A stretch of 64,000 nucleotides of DNA from Bacteroidaceae bacterium. Its GTDB lineage: Bacteria; Bacteroidota; Bacteroidia; Bacteroidales; Bacteroidaceae. The translations under genes and the position numbers were made by a program. Below, one piece after another: positions 35,113 through 44,719 of this stretch. The stretch is taken from assembly GCA_017547585.1 (NCBI GenBank), contig JAFYPH010000061.1, positions 62,001 through 126,000 on the forward strand. Reading direction: 5' to 3'. The notes under the pieces are model-generated. The model ran no database searches, was not told the DNA's origin, and saw only the letters and a list, made by a program, of their open reading frames with translations. Each line of letters begins with the position of its first letter. Within the stretch, counting starts at the first letter, position 1.

Positions 35113-36543
35113 ATGAAACACATTCTATCGGCATTATTAACAGCGACACTCTTTGTCGCCACAGCATCCACCGCCGCAGCGCAGGAGCTTCTGAGCGACC
35201 TCTACAATTCGTCGGCAAGCATTATGTGCGACCCCGTGCCCTACGCATCGAAAGAGATTGGCACGGCCATATACTCCCCTGCAGGAACTGCATTTTTGAG
35301 AGAGGGGTTCCATATTTCCCTCAGCAGCAATGTCTATTCAATATGGAGAGCCGAAACAACATCGCCCATGGGCAAAGACAGGCACAAAGATGAGACGAAT
35401 ATAAAATCGTTAGTTCTGCAGTGGGCCTACTCATTCGGTCGACTGACACTCACAGGCGCATACACTAGGACAATCAACGGCATAGAGATAACAAACAGGG
35501 CAAGAGACAGTAAATACGAGGATTACGAAAATCAATTTTACGACATCTATGGCAGCCATCTGATAGGCAACATCAACAACCTCATATTGGCGGACCCCAC
35601 AATTGCAAACGCGGTTACAAACATACACCCCGACGACAATCTGACGTATAACATCAGAGACGTATACTCATTCCCTCGCAACAAAAACACACATTTGGGA
35701 TTATCGTATAAACTGAACAATAACTTTGCACTCTATGCAGGAGCCAAATTCGTCTTTTTCGACAATGATTATCACTGCACAATAGAGACAAAAATGCGAC
35801 GTGCATCTACGGGAGAAGAGTTCGCATTAAGAGAGTATTACGCAGAGGCAATGAACGCCTGCAAAGAATCGGGCAACGAGCATATTCTCAATGAGATAGA
35901 GCGCGAATTGGAAAGTTTCAAAAAATTAGATGAGAACAACAATTACACCTCTCGGGTAGCCGACGGAAGCGGCATTGTTCCCTCTTTGGGATTGCACTAC
36001 ACACAGTCGACCATCGACGCAGGACTGAGATACGACTTCAGAAGCAAATACAAATACTCGTTCGCCGACAACGACTATAGTTGCTATTTGCCGGCAATGC
36101 TCTCGGGAGGCGTCAGATGGCAGATGAGGGAGAGACTGTCGCTTGCCGTGGGAGGCGCACTGCAGTTCAACAGCAGCAACATCTATGGCGACGAGCAGGG
36201 CGACTGCGAGTCGGGCACAAACGGCACAATAGCGGCAAGCGTCACCTACACCCCACTCGACTACATACATTTGAGTTTGGGAAGAACATACGAACACTCT
36301 CTTTTCTACAACAACAGCGACTTCGACCCCGATGCCGACCTTTTGGGAATGGACAAGTCCAGGACAAACTTTGGAATCTCATTTTTCGAGCAAACGGGTA
36401 GCACAACCAGCCTGAAATTCAACCTCGGATTCTGCTACACGACCTTCAAGAACAGAGAGACAATCAACAACGACGGAGTCTTTACAAGCTACAAAATAAA
36501 GCCACGTTTCGACATTGCCGTTGGCTGCGACATCAGCTTTTAG
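35113..36543 (+). CDS. Outer-membrane beta-barrel protein (FadL-like)
   Basis: A 476-residue predicted barrel protein with a signal peptide ending ASTAAAQ. The N-terminal SPAGTAFLREGFHISLSSNV recalls the NPAG-type hatch motif of OmpP1/FadL proteins, followed by many amphipathic strands. The protein ends DIAVGCDISF with a terminal Phe, as barrels do. It is distant from the FadL-like protein at 8285 and its substrate is unknown. The ATG at 35113 is chosen for the signal peptide; the nine codons before it do not fit. Its stop overlaps the convergent hemolysin III gene by four bases, with no terminator between. Confidence 0.77.
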   Translation: MKHILSALLTATLFVATASTAAAQELLSDLYNSSASIMCDPVPYASKEIGTAIYSPAGTAFLREGFHISLSSNVYSIWRAETTSPMGKDRHKDETNIKSLVLQWAYSFGRLTLTGAYTRTINGIEITNRARDSKYEDYENQFYDIYGSHLIGNINNLILADPTIANAVTNIHPDDNLTYNIRDVYSFPRNKNTHLGLSYKLNNNFALYAGAKFVFFDNDYHCTIETKMRRASTGEEFALREYYAEAMNACKESGNEHILNEIERELESFKKLDENNNYTSRVADGSGIVPSLGLHYTQSTIDAGLRYDFRSKYKYSFADNDYSCYLPAMLSGGVRWQMRERLSLAVGGALQFNSSNIYGDEQGDCESGTNGTIAASVTYTPLDYIHLSLGRTYEHSLFYNNSDFDPDADLLGMDKSRTNFGISFFEQTGSTTSLKFNLGFCYTTFKNRETINNDGVFTSYKIKPRFDIAVGCDISF

Positions 36544-37178
36544 CCGATAATCTTCCACACGGCAACCATGTGACAGATTGTTCCCATAAGCACAAAAATG
36601 TGGAACACCGAGTGCATGTGCTTCACCTTGTGGAAGCTGTAGAGCACCGCGCCCGCAACGTAGCATACTCCCTCGGCAATTATCCACCCCACAACACTGA
36701 AAGGCACCGCCTCGAGCAGAGGCTTGAAGGCCACAAGTACCACCATTCCCATGAGCACGAAACAGACTGTCTCCACACGGTTGTGGGGCTTCAGCTTGCG
36801 CAGACTGATGATGGTGCCGGCAATGGCACACAGCCACACAAAGACAAACAATCCCCAGCCCCAATAGCCAGAATCGCGCAGAGCAACGAGGGTGATGGGC
36901 GAATAGCAGCCGGCAATGTGCCAATATATTGCCGCGTGGTCGAACTTACGCAGACGCTGCTTCAGTGCCCTGTCGGGCGAGCAAGCATGATAGCTTGTCG
37001 AGAATATATAGGATGCGAGTGTTCCAAAAATATAAAGGACAACGCCCAGCACCATCAGCGCGTCGCCGCTCTTGATGGCCGTACCCAGGAACAGGGCACC
37101 CACAATGGCGCCAATGGCAATTCCTGCCGCATGGGAGATAGCATTGAATTTCTCCTCTTCTTTTGTATATTTCTTCAC
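36540..37178 (-). CDS. Hemolysin III family membrane protein (TrhA-like)
   Basis: A 212-residue integral membrane protein with seven helices of the PAQR/hemolysin III family. The start KKYTKEEEKFNAISHAAGI has the conserved NAISH motif. IFSTSYHACSPDRALKQRLRKFDHAAIYWHIAGCYSP holds the Ser, two His and Asp cluster, and the C-terminal VKHMHSVFHIFVLMGTICHM gives the paired histidines of the metal site. Bacillus and E. coli relatives influence membrane energetics and fluidity. A GTG at 37178 is the likely start because it gives the family N-terminus; the longer open frame beyond it overlaps tatD. Confidence 0.92.
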   Translation of the reverse strand: MKKYTKEEEKFNAISHAAGIAIGAIVGALFLGTAIKSGDALMVLGVVLYIFGTLASYIFSTSYHACSPDRALKQRLRKFDHAAIYWHIAGCYSPITLVALRDSGYWGWGLFVFVWLCAIAGTIISLRKLKPHNRVETVCFVLMGMVVLVAFKPLLEAVPFSVVGWIIAEGVCYVAGAVLYSFHKVKHMHSVFHIFVLMGTICHMVAVWKIIG

Positions 37179-37234
37179 GATAATATTGCTTGATTGTTGA
37201 ATATTTTCTGCGCGCCGCAAAAAATGCACACGCA

Positions 37235-38011
37235 TCAGATTGAGAAAAGACGCTCGGCGGTGGCGGTTGTAACCTCGGCCACACGCTCCACGGTGGTACC
37301 GTAAATTTCGGCAATGCGCTGAGCAATGAAAGGGATGTACGAGCTTTCGTTTCTTCTGCCGCGACGGGGGACGGGGGCAAGATAGGGAGAGTCTGTTTCG
37401 AGCACTATACGTTCGAGCGGCAGCACAGAGAGGACATCGGGAAGGTCGCTCTTTTTGTATGTCACCACCCCACCGATTCCGAACACGAAACCCTCCATCT
37501 GCATCAACTGCAGAGCCTGCTCTTTTGTTCCCGAGAAACAGTGAAAGACACCCGTAAGCTCGTTGCATCTGCATCGTTGCAGGCAGGCGTAGAGGTCGTC
37601 GAAGGCGTTGCGCGAGTGTATGCACAGGGGAAGCCCAAGCTCTCTCGCCCACTCTATCTGTGTCTCGAACACCTCTATCTGCTCGTTGCGGCGCGAGTCG
37701 TCCCAATAAAGGTCGATGCCCACCTCGCCAACGGCAATTATACTCTTGTTCGTGTAAAGATGCTCTTTTATCGTCGCCAGCTGCTCTTTGTAGTCGTCGC
37801 CAATCTCTGTGGGGTGCAGCCCCGCCATTGCGTAGCACACTCCCGGATGCCTCTCACACATTGCAGCGATGGGCGCAAGCGAGTCGGCGGTGATACAGGG
37901 CAGACAGAGTCTGTCGACGCCGGCGTCGATGGCACGCTGAACGGCTGCCTCTCTATCCTCGTCAAACTCTTGCACAAAAAGATGGGTGTGCGTATCGACA
38001 AATTTACTCAT
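37235..38011 (-). CDS. tatD: TatD family metal-dependent hydrolase
   Basis: A 258-residue TIM-barrel metallohydrolase with DNase/RNA-processing relatives. Motifs visible are FVDTHTHLF (two metal His), MAGLHPTEIGDD, IIAVGEVGIDLYWD (metal Glu), LPLCIHSRNAFDD, GVFHCFSGTKEQA, and LETDSPYLAPVP (metal Asp). Length is normal for the family. The ATG at 38011 overlaps the 3' end of the upstream conserved hypothetical by eight bases, so the genes are coupled. Cytosolic. Confidence 0.95.
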   Translation of the reverse strand: MSKFVDTHTHLFVQEFDEDREAAVQRAIDAGVDRLCLPCITADSLAPIAAMCERHPGVCYAMAGLHPTEIGDDYKEQLATIKEHLYTNKSIIAVGEVGIDLYWDDSRRNEQIEVFETQIEWARELGLPLCIHSRNAFDDLYACLQRCRCNELTGVFHCFSGTKEQALQLMQMEGFVFGIGGVVTYKKSDLPDVLSVLPLERIVLETDSPYLAPVPRRGRRNESSYIPFIAQRIAEIYGTTVERVAEVTTATAERLFSI

Positions 38012-38723
38012 TCTCGTTCTTCTCTTTTTTCTTTCTGTCGCGACGTGTGTAATATATAATGCCATATTTGGCACATTTTGCGAGTCTCTCCTCGCCCTCG
38101 AACGACGCAAAAGCATCCTCAATCTCTTGCCACACGGCAAGGATAATCTCGTCGCACTCGGCACGCATGGCCGCCACACGCTGCAATGCCTCGGCAGTGC
38201 TCTGCTGCAGACGCTGCTGCTTGTCGTACATATCTTTGAAAAGGTCACAGGCTACTGAGACGCGTCCCATCGTGGGATTGTAAATGGGAACACCGCCCTC
38301 GCCCTGTCTTTTGCGCTCGCCCTCGACAATCTTTTTGCTCCATTCGAGCACTGCGCTCTCCAGGGTAATCGTGGGCAGCGAGTCGTCCTCGACCGCGAGG
38401 CCGTAGTAGGCTCTTTTGGCGCGGGCAATCTCGCCACGCATCACAGCCATGGAGAACACCTGCAGAAAGTGCACCACGTACATGCGCGCGTTCTTGAAGG
38501 CAGCCTCGTACTTTGCGTTTCCACGCTTCGACGACTGCTCGGCGACGCATCGTTTGTACATAAAGACCTCGCGCTCGAACTTTTCGAGGAAGTTCTTGGC
38601 CATCGCATAGGTATTGTGCTTCAGGGTGTTTGTGTACACTCCCCCCTGCACGCAGCTCTCAACGGCCATCTTCAATGTACGTATGCGCGCCTGGTCGGTA
38701 TTGGGTAATCGTCTGTAGGGCAT
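38004..38723 (-). CDS. Conserved Bacteroidales hypothetical protein in the ids-tatD operon
   Basis: A 239-residue helical soluble protein. It opens MPYRRLPNTDQARIRTLK and contains MYVVHFLQVFSMAVMRGEI, GEGGVPIYNPTMGRVSVA and a coiled-coil-like Gln-rich segment. It ends in a Lys/Glu tail. From memory the same family recurs across Bacteroidales with the PYRRLPNTD start. No function is known. It begins four bases after the polyprenyl synthase stop and overlaps tatD by eight, placing it in the middle of a tight operon. Confidence 0.82.
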   Translation of the reverse strand: MPYRRLPNTDQARIRTLKMAVESCVQGGVYTNTLKHNTYAMAKNFLEKFEREVFMYKRCVAEQSSKRGNAKYEAAFKNARMYVVHFLQVFSMAVMRGEIARAKRAYYGLAVEDDSLPTITLESAVLEWSKKIVEGERKRQGEGGVPIYNPTMGRVSVACDLFKDMYDKQQRLQQSTAEALQRVAAMRAECDEIILAVWQEIEDAFASFEGEERLAKCAKYGIIYYTRRDRKKKEKNENE

Positions 38724-38727
38724 TCAG

Positions 38728-39702
38728 TTAGTGTATTCTGTTCAAAAGAGAGTCGGCAAAGTTTCTTATTGCCTCTTTGCGGTCGGCGGGCACAGAGACT
38801 GCGTCAATGTAGCGGTCGCAGTCGCCAAAGAGCGCCGCGATTCTCTCCTCGCAGATGCTCTTGATGCCAAGCTCATTGTAAAGTTCTGTGAAGTATGCAA
38901 TCTTCTCCTCGGGGTCGAAATTCTCTTGAGCCATGCGACGCTCCATCTCCTCGCGCTGCGCGGGCGAAGCAAGCTCCATAGCCTTTATCAGCAGGAAGGT
39001 CTTTTTGTTGCAGCAGATGTCGCCGCCAATCTTCTTGCCAAACACTTTGGGGTCGCCGTATACGTCGAGAAGGTCATCCTGAAGCTGGAAGGCAAGGCCC
39101 ACTGTCTCGCCGTAGGCGTAGAGGTTGTCAGCATCCTGCTGCGAAGCGCCTGCGAGCATCGCACCCATCTTCATGCAGTTGGCGATGAGCACCGAGGTCT
39201 TCAGCCTAATCATATTAATATACTCGGCCTCTGTAACGTCGTTTCTTGTCTCGAACTCCATATCAAACTGCTGTCCCTCGCCTATCTCCTTGGCCATTTC
39301 CGTAAAGATGGCCATCGTCGCACGCAGCTTGTCGTCGGGAACGTTTGCCATAAACTCATAGGCAAGCACCAGCATTGTGTCGCCCGAGAGTATGGCAGGG
39401 CTCTCGCCCCACTTTGCCCACACGGTGGGCAGTCCGCGGCGAATGTCGGCCTTGTCCATCACATCATCGTGAATGAGTGTATAGTTGTGGTACACCTCCA
39501 TTGCCACCGCCGGATAGAGTGCCTTCTCGATGTCCTCTTTAAAGAGGTTGTAGGCCATGAGGAAAATCACGGGGCGTATGCGCTTGCCACCCTGCTGCAG
39601 AGTATAGGTGATGGGCTCGTACAATTTTTCGGGCGCACGCTCGTACTCGAGGGCAGCTATAAAATCATTTACTTTGTTGCGAATCTCTTCCCAAGTATAC
39701 AT
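38728..39702 (-). CDS. Polyprenyl diphosphate synthase (short-chain trans-type)
   Basis: A 324-residue trans-prenyltransferase that condenses isopentenyl and allylic diphosphates. The first aspartate-rich motif is DDVMD (79-83) in TLIHDDVMDKADIRRG and the second is DDLLD (209-213) in AFQLQDDLLDVYGD; GGKRIRP lies upstream. The fifth residue before the first motif is Tyr, a bulky residue that in this family tends to limit products to C15-C20; product length is inference. The ATG at 39702 is preferred to one ten codons earlier. It heads an operon with the conserved hypothetical and tatD. Confidence 0.92.
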   Translation of the reverse strand: MYTWEEIRNKVNDFIAALEYERAPEKLYEPITYTLQQGGKRIRPVIFLMAYNLFKEDIEKALYPAVAMEVYHNYTLIHDDVMDKADIRRGLPTVWAKWGESPAILSGDTMLVLAYEFMANVPDDKLRATMAIFTEMAKEIGEGQQFDMEFETRNDVTEAEYINMIRLKTSVLIANCMKMGAMLAGASQQDADNLYAYGETVGLAFQLQDDLLDVYGDPKVFGKKIGGDICCNKKTFLLIKAMELASPAQREEMERRMAQENFDPEEKIAYFTELYNELGIKSICEERIAALFGDCDRYIDAVSVPADRKEAIRNFADSLLNRIH

Positions 39703-39729
39703 AATTCTTTCGTTTTTTGTTGTAAAAAA

Positions 39730-39756
39730 CAAGAGGCTGCATTTTGCAGCCTCTTG
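39730..39756 (-). terminator. Terminator after the tonB-like gene
   Basis: A 12-pair stem (39730-39741 with 39745-39756) around a three-base loop is followed on the minus strand by TTTTTT. It separates the upstream tonB-like gene (stop at 39774) from the polyprenyl synthase operon. Confidence 0.88.
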
Positions 39757-39773
39757 CCTGTGTCTCTATGTTA

Positions 39774-40505
39774 TTACTGCAACCTGAACATTACAGGAAG
39801 TGTATATTTTACACGTACAGTCTTACCCTGCTGTTTACCGGGCTTCCATTTGGGCATTCCCGATACCACGCGTACAGCCTCTTTATCGAGGTAAACGTCG
39901 TTGGTACTCTTCATAACCTCAACGTCTGTGATTGAACCGTCGGTGTTCACGATGAAGTTGATGTAAGCACGACCCTGTGAGTTATTCTGACGGCTGATGC
40001 TGGGGTATTTGATGTTGTCTTTAAGATACTTCATCAATGCCTGCATACCACCGGGGAACTCGGGCTGGTCCTCAACCACATTGTAGATAGTCTCCTCCTC
40101 GGGGAGCTCCTCAACAACGATGTTCATATTCTCGTTGATCTCGACAACCTCACCCTGGTCCTCGACAGAGATAATCTCGGTCTCCTCGATTTCGGCGTCG
40201 TCCTCAACGATTTCAAGAAGGTCTGTAATCTGCTTAGCTTCGGGGGGAGGAGGTACCACTTTTTTCTCGGGCAATGTGATGGGAATCATCACCTCTTCTT
40301 CGAGAAGCACTCCGGCGCTAACCACCATTCCAGTCTCTTTACGCTCTGTGGCTGTCCACTCAAAAGCCACAAACAATGCAGCGAAAACGAGTACATAACC
40401 GATGAGCAACCATGTGCTCTTGTTACCCTCGAGGTCGGCCTTACGGCTCTTTTTTACCTCAAGAATCTCGTTCTCATTCTCTTGAAATTTCTTTTTGTTG
40501 TCCAT
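39774..40505 (-). CDS. tonB: Energy transducer TonB-family protein
   Basis: A 243-residue protein that passes proton-motive force from ExbB-ExbD to TonB-dependent receptors. A charged cytoplasmic N-terminus is followed by one membrane helix (about residues 31-50). Next comes a short Pro-rich stretch, KKVVPPPPEAKQ, an acidic spacer, and the C-terminal TonB domain with PEFPGGMQALMKYLKDNIKY, RAYINFIVNTDGSITDVEVM, and GMPKWKPGKQQGK, standard for Bacteroidota. ExbB/ExbD are not in the window. The upstream minus-strand box TATTTTTG (40536-40543) may be its -7 element. Confidence 0.93.
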   Translation of the reverse strand: MDNKKKFQENENEILEVKKSRKADLEGNKSTWLLIGYVLVFAALFVAFEWTATERKETGMVVSAGVLLEEEVMIPITLPEKKVVPPPPEAKQITDLLEIVEDDAEIEETEIISVEDQGEVVEINENMNIVVEELPEEETIYNVVEDQPEFPGGMQALMKYLKDNIKYPSISRQNNSQGRAYINFIVNTDGSITDVEVMKSTNDVYLDKEAVRVVSGMPKWKPGKQQGKTVRVKYTLPVMFRLQ

Positions 40506-40737
40506 TATATTAATTTGTATTTATTTTCCATTGGGCAAAAATAAACAATATTTTTCTATATACCCAGAAAATTAATCCATTTTTTCATTTTCTAATAAAA
40601 TTATTTCCAAATTCATACAAAAATCCATTGTTTCGACGTGCAAAAACGGTGGTTACATTTTCAATTTCCGACAAAAAACGACATTTGTACATTATTAAAT
40701 ACAAAATTTAAAAGGCTGTTTACGCTATTCTGGAAAA

Positions 40738-40874
40738 GGATAGGCTACGCCTCGGCAATAAAAAAGCCAGCTTTTTGGAAGGCTTGCACTATCTTTGGAT
40801 AAGATAGGCGGCGCCTCGGCAATAAAAAAAAGCCAGCTTTTTTTGTATTGCGCTCGGCTTGCACTATCTTTGCA
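40738..40874 (+). repeat. Tandem pair of a hairpin-plus-promoter repeat upstream of porQ
   Basis: Copy 1 (about 40738-40798) and copy 2 (about 40802-40874) share GCCTCGGCAATA, an A-run AGCCAGC T-run hairpin, and GGCTTGCACTATCTTTG. Copy 1 lacks about ten bases between the hairpin and GGCTTG, which breaks its promoter spacing. The unit has the same plan as the pair at 34867-35002. The remaining 40506-40737 stretch is AT-rich and holds no gene. Confidence 0.85.
40842..40872 (+). promoter_or_regulatory. Promoter of the porQ-cmk-ispH operon
   Basis: TTTG (40842-40845), 19 bases, then TATCTTTG (40865-40872) is an exact Bacteroidota promoter, formed by repeat copy 2. The same -7 box in copy 1 (40790-40797) has its TTTG only 12 bases away and is probably inactive. 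Confidence 0.65.
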
Positions 40875-40913
40875 AAGGTGGGTGGAATGCCGACCTTATT
40901 AAATTTAGAGAAA

Positions 40914-41891
40914 GTGAAAAAAAGAGCATATTTATTTCTGACAATGTTGTGCCTCTCCCTTGCGACTTTTGCACAGGAGACCTCGGCCGTGTTCAACTTC
41001 CTGCGTCTGCCAATCTCGGCACACGCGGCGGCGCTTGGAGGCAATAACATTTCACTCATCGAGGACGACGTCACCCTCGCCTACCACAACCCGGCGCTGC
41101 TCATCAACGCCACCGACAACACACTGAACCTCAACTATATGACCTACATCACCGACAGCAAGGTTGCCGGCGCAATGTACAACAAGGTGTTCGGCGATCG
41201 CTCGGCCGGAGCAGTCTCGGCACGCTACGTCGACTATGGCTCGTTCGACGGCTACGACGAGAACAACACCGCCACCGGCAGCTTCAATGCCAAGGATATT
41301 GAGGTAAAGATAATGTACAGCTACCTGCTCACAGACATGCTCAGCGGAGGAGTGTCGGGCAAGTTCATCACTTCGAAATACGAGAGCTATTCATCGGTAG
41401 CCCTGGGCGTAGACCTGGGCCTCAACTACTACGACGAGGACAATAACTTCTCGGCCTCGTTGGTGCTGAGCAACCTCGGCGGACAGGTGAAGGCCTTCGA
41501 CGACAAGACCGAGAAACTGCCCATCGACCTGCAGTTCGGATTCACCAAACGATTCGCCCACGCGCCTCTGCGCCTCTCTGTCACCCTTAACAACCTGAAT
41601 CATTGGGACAAGAAATACTTTTATAACGCCGACGGCAGCGAGGACAATCTGGGCGAACTGCTCTTTAAGCACGCAATCTTCGGCGCCGACCTGCTGCTGG
41701 GCGAAAATTTCACAGTATCATTGGGTTACAACTACCGCATTTCGCAGGAGCTCTCCGTTGCCGGCAGCAAATGGGACGGATTCACCGCGGGTGCCAACCT
41801 CGCAATAAAGAGAGTAAAATTGGGAGCGTCGTACAGCAAACTGCACGTTTCGTCGTCGTCGCTGCTGTTTAATATATCTTACGCATTATGA
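40914..41891 (+). CDS. porQ: Type IX secretion system protein PorQ
   Basis: A 325-residue outer-membrane-associated protein of the type IX secretion machinery. It opens with a signal peptide [21 protein letters not shown]. The family start [41 protein letters not shown], and a barrel-like series of strands with final LFNISYAL follow. The gene order porQ-cmk-ispH is the one found in Porphyromonas. GTG at 40914 is chosen since it gives a standard signal peptide and a 35-base leader; an ATG at 40887 is possible. The last codon overlaps cmk by four bases. Confidence 0.88.
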   Translation: MKKRAYLFLTMLCLSLATFAQETSAVFNFLRLPISAHAAALGGNNISLIEDDVTLAYHNPALLINATDNTLNLNYMTYITDSKVAGAMYNKVFGDRSAGAVSARYVDYGSFDGYDENNTATGSFNAKDIEVKIMYSYLLTDMLSGGVSGKFITSKYESYSSVALGVDLGLNYYDEDNNFSASLVLSNLGGQVKAFDDKTEKLPIDLQFGFTKRFAHAPLRLSVTLNNLNHWDKKYFYNADGSEDNLGELLFKHAIFGADLLLGENFTVSLGYNYRISQELSVAGSKWDGFTAGANLAIKRVKLGASYSKLHVSSSSLLFNISYAL

Positions 41892-42577
41892 AAAAAATAG
41901 TTATAGCAATAGACGGATTCTCGTCGTGTGGAAAAAGTACGATGGCCAAGGCCCTCGCACGCAACATCGGTTATCTTTATTTCGACAGCGGAGCAATGTA
42001 CCGCGCCGTAGCACTCTACTGCATGCAGAATGGAATAATCGCCAACGGCGAGATTGACACCGAGAGACTGCGCGCAGCCATGGACAACATCAAAATAACC
42101 TTCGGCACCGACGAAGAGACAAAGGCACAGATAACATTCCTCAACGACACGAACGTCGAGAGCGAAATACGCTCACTCGAAGTTTCGCAGCAGGTGAGCC
42201 GCGTAGCAGCGCTCGACTTTGTACGCACAGCACTCATCGACCAGCAGCGCGAAATGGGCAAGGCCAAAGGCATTGTGATGGACGGACGCGACATTGGCAC
42301 CACAGTGTTCCCCGATGCCGAGCTCAAGATTTTCGTCACCGCGAGTGCCGAGGTACGCGCGCGCCGACGCTACGACGAACTTGTGGCACGCGGCAGCAAC
42401 CCCGACTACAGCGAGATTCTCGCCAACGTAGTAGAGCGCGACCATCTTGACCAGACACGCGAGGTGAGCCCCCTGCGCAAGGCCGACGACGCCCTGCTGC
42501 TCGACAACAGCGAAATGACCATCGACGGACAGCTGCAGTGGCTGTGCGAACAATACAAAAAAATCGCCGAACAATGA
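41888..42577 (+). CDS. cmk: Cytidylate kinase
   Basis: A 229-residue (d)CMP kinase converting CMP to CDP. P-loop [15 protein letters not shown] is near residues 9-23, followed by [16 protein letters not shown]. The nucleotide-binding [23 protein letters not shown] and lid ARRRYDEL segments are clear, and the insert typical of bacterial Cmk is present. It overlaps porQ by four bases (ATGA) at its start and ispH by four at its end, so all three are coupled. Confidence 0.95.
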   Translation: MKKIVIAIDGFSSCGKSTMAKALARNIGYLYFDSGAMYRAVALYCMQNGIIANGEIDTERLRAAMDNIKITFGTDEETKAQITFLNDTNVESEIRSLEVSQQVSRVAALDFVRTALIDQQREMGKAKGIVMDGRDIGTTVFPDAELKIFVTASAEVRARRRYDELVARGSNPDYSEILANVVERDHLDQTREVSPLRKADDALLLDNSEMTIDGQLQWLCEQYKKIAEQ

Positions 42578-43443
42578 TAAAGGTAGAGATTGACGAATTT
42601 TCGGGTTTCTGCTTCGGAGTGACAACAGCCATAAAAAAGGCCGAAGAGGAGCTGAAGAATAGTGCCACGCTGTACTGTCTGGGCGACATTGTGCACAACA
42701 GCAAGGAGTGCGAGCGCCTTAAAAAGCTGGGCCTCGTCACCATCGACCATCAGGAGTACCGCAACCTGCGCAACGCCAAAGTGCTGTTGCGCGCCCACGG
42801 CGAGCCGCCCGAAACATACGCCATCGCCCGCGAGAACAATCTGGAACTCATCGACGCCACCTGCCCCGTGGTGCTGAAACTGCAGCAGCGCATAAAGAAC
42901 AAATGGGAGAGCAGCACCGACGAGAAGCGCCAGATAGTAATCTACGGACAGGCAGGACACGCCGAGGTCCTTGGCCTTGTTGGACAGACACACGGCAACG
43001 CCATCGTCGTGGAGAGCCCCGCACAGATAGAGAAGCTCGACAAGGATTGCAACACCTACCTCTACTCGCAAACAACAAAGTCGCTCGAAGGCTACAAACA
43101 GATAGCCGAGGCGATACGCTCATACGCGTCGCCCGACAAAAAATTTGAATTTTTCGACACCGTCTGCCGACAGGTAGCAAACAGGATGAGCGGCATCAGC
43201 GAATTCGCGCGCGCGCACGAACTTATAATATTCGTGTGCGGACGTAAGAGCTCGAACGGCAAAATACTCTTCAACGAATGCAAGCGAGTGAACGAAAATT
43301 CGCATCAGGTGGAGAGCGCCAAAGAGATAGACTTCTCGCTGCTCGACGGCGTCACATCCGTGGGCATCTGCGGAGCGACATCCACCCCCAAATGGCTCAT
43401 GGAGGACTGCAAACAGGCAATCCTGAACCACACAAAGGAATAA
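42574..43443 (+). CDS. ispH: 4-hydroxy-3-methylbut-2-enyl diphosphate reductase
   Basis: A 289-residue iron-sulfur enzyme for the last step of the MEP isoprenoid pathway. The three cluster cysteines are C13 (GFCFGV), C97 (DATCPVV) and C198 (DTVCRQV). [10 protein letters not shown] and [10 protein letters not shown] hold the substrate histidines, and late [12 protein letters not shown] is the closing motif. It overlaps cmk by four bases. Product isopentenyl diphosphate feeds the polyprenyl synthase encoded 3 kb away on the other strand. Confidence 0.96.
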   Translation: MIKVEIDEFSGFCFGVTTAIKKAEEELKNSATLYCLGDIVHNSKECERLKKLGLVTIDHQEYRNLRNAKVLLRAHGEPPETYAIARENNLELIDATCPVVLKLQQRIKNKWESSTDEKRQIVIYGQAGHAEVLGLVGQTHGNAIVVESPAQIEKLDKDCNTYLYSQTTKSLEGYKQIAEAIRSYASPDKKFEFFDTVCRQVANRMSGISEFARAHELIIFVCGRKSSNGKILFNECKRVNENSHQVESAKEIDFSLLDGVTSVGICGATSTPKWLMEDCKQAILNHTKE

Positions 43444-43464
43444 ACACATAAATACACATATACT

Positions 43465-44451
43465 ATGGGAAAAGAGATAAAATGCGTCGGAATATTGACA
43501 TCCGGAGGTGACGCTCCCGGCATGAACGCAGCAATACGCGCAATCACACGTGCGGCAATATACCACGGGCTGAAGGTAAAAGCCATCTACCGCGGCTACA
43601 AAGGCCTCATCACAGGCGAAATAAAAGAGTTTAAGACAGAGGACGTCAGCAACATCATCCAGCGCGGAGGAACAATCCTTAAGACCAGCCGTTGCGAAGA
43701 GTTCAAGACCTTCGAAGGACGCTCACTCGCCTACGACACAATGGTGCGCGAAGGCATCGATGCCCTTGTAGTAGTCGGCGGCGACGGCTCAATCACAGGA
43801 GCCTATAATCTTGCGAAAGATTTTGACATTCCCTGTATCGCACTGCCCGGCACCATCGACAACGACCTCTATGGCACCGACACCACCATCGGCTACGACA
43901 CAGCGCTGAACACCATCATGGAGTGCATCGACAAAATACGCGACACAGCCTCGTCACACGAGCGCCTTTTCATCGTCGAAGTAATGGGACGCGACGCAGG
44001 CTTCCTCGCCCTCAACGGCACCATCGCCACCGGCGCCGAGGCATGTGTATTGCCCGAAATCGACCCCGAGTTTGAAAAGATTACACAGTTCATTTCCAAC
44101 GGATTGCGCCGCACAAAGAGCAGTAGCATCGTGCTCTTCGCCGAGGGCCGCGAGAAGGACTACAACATCATGGACGTAGCCGAGAACATGCGCCAGAAAT
44201 TCCCCGAGCTCGACGTTCGCGTCTCTATCCTCGGATACCTGCAGCGCGGTGGAAGCCCCACAGCAAGCGACCGCATCCTCGCCAGCCGTCTGGGCGTGGC
44301 AGCCATCGAATCGCTGCTCGAGGGACAGCGCAACATCATGGTGGGACTGCGCAACAACGAGATTGTCTACATCCCCTTCACCAAGGCCATCAAGGACGAC
44401 AAGCCCCTCGACAAAGACGTCGTACGCGCACAGGAGATTATGGCATCTTAA
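43465..44451 (+). CDS. pfkA: ATP-dependent 6-phosphofructokinase
   Basis: A 328-residue glycolytic kinase making fructose 1,6-bisphosphate. [18 protein letters not shown] opens the protein; the phosphate-donor motif is GGDGS (105-109), the ATP form rather than the GGDDS of pyrophosphate enzymes; the catalytic PGTIDND has D132 as base. [12 protein letters not shown] and [15 protein letters not shown] are substrate-site segments. It begins 21 bases after ispH and ends with a strong terminator, closing the porQ operon or forming its own unit. Confidence 0.96.
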   Translation: MGKEIKCVGILTSGGDAPGMNAAIRAITRAAIYHGLKVKAIYRGYKGLITGEIKEFKTEDVSNIIQRGGTILKTSRCEEFKTFEGRSLAYDTMVREGIDALVVVGGDGSITGAYNLAKDFDIPCIALPGTIDNDLYGTDTTIGYDTALNTIMECIDKIRDTASSHERLFIVEVMGRDAGFLALNGTIATGAEACVLPEIDPEFEKITQFISNGLRRTKSSSIVLFAEGREKDYNIMDVAENMRQKFPELDVRVSILGYLQRGGSPTASDRILASRLGVAAIESLLEGQRNIMVGLRNNEIVYIPFTKAIKDDKPLDKDVVRAQEIMAS

Positions 44452-44477
44452 CAAAGAAAAACCACACAAAAAACAGC

Positions 44478-44517
44478 CATCGGCAGGCACCCATTTGGGT
44501 GCATGCCGATGCTTTTT
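44478..44517 (+). terminator. Terminator after pfkA
   Basis: A 15-base stem with one mismatch (44478-44492 with 44497-44511) around ATTT is followed by CTTTTT. It separates the housekeeping operon from the polysaccharide locus. From 44521 to 44719 only AT-rich, A-tract-containing sequence is seen. Confidence 0.85.
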
Positions 44518-44719
44518 CCACCCCCGCCCAAGCGCAAAAGAGGCACTTTTTCGCCCAAAAACAGAGTTAAAAAATTACAAAAAGCAAGACTAAAAAGCAC
44601 GGAAAATTCCTAACAAATATTAAAAAAGCGCCCCAAAAAAAGGAAACTGATAAAGTTAAAAAAGGGAGATTACGTCAAAAAAAGCAGTGCTTAATAGCCT
44701 CTGTTTCAGAAAAAAAACA

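Noticed and set aside
37179..37838. Extended frame upstream of the hemolysin III gene
   Set aside because: It runs through tatD in another frame; the NAISH family start follows the GTG at 37178.
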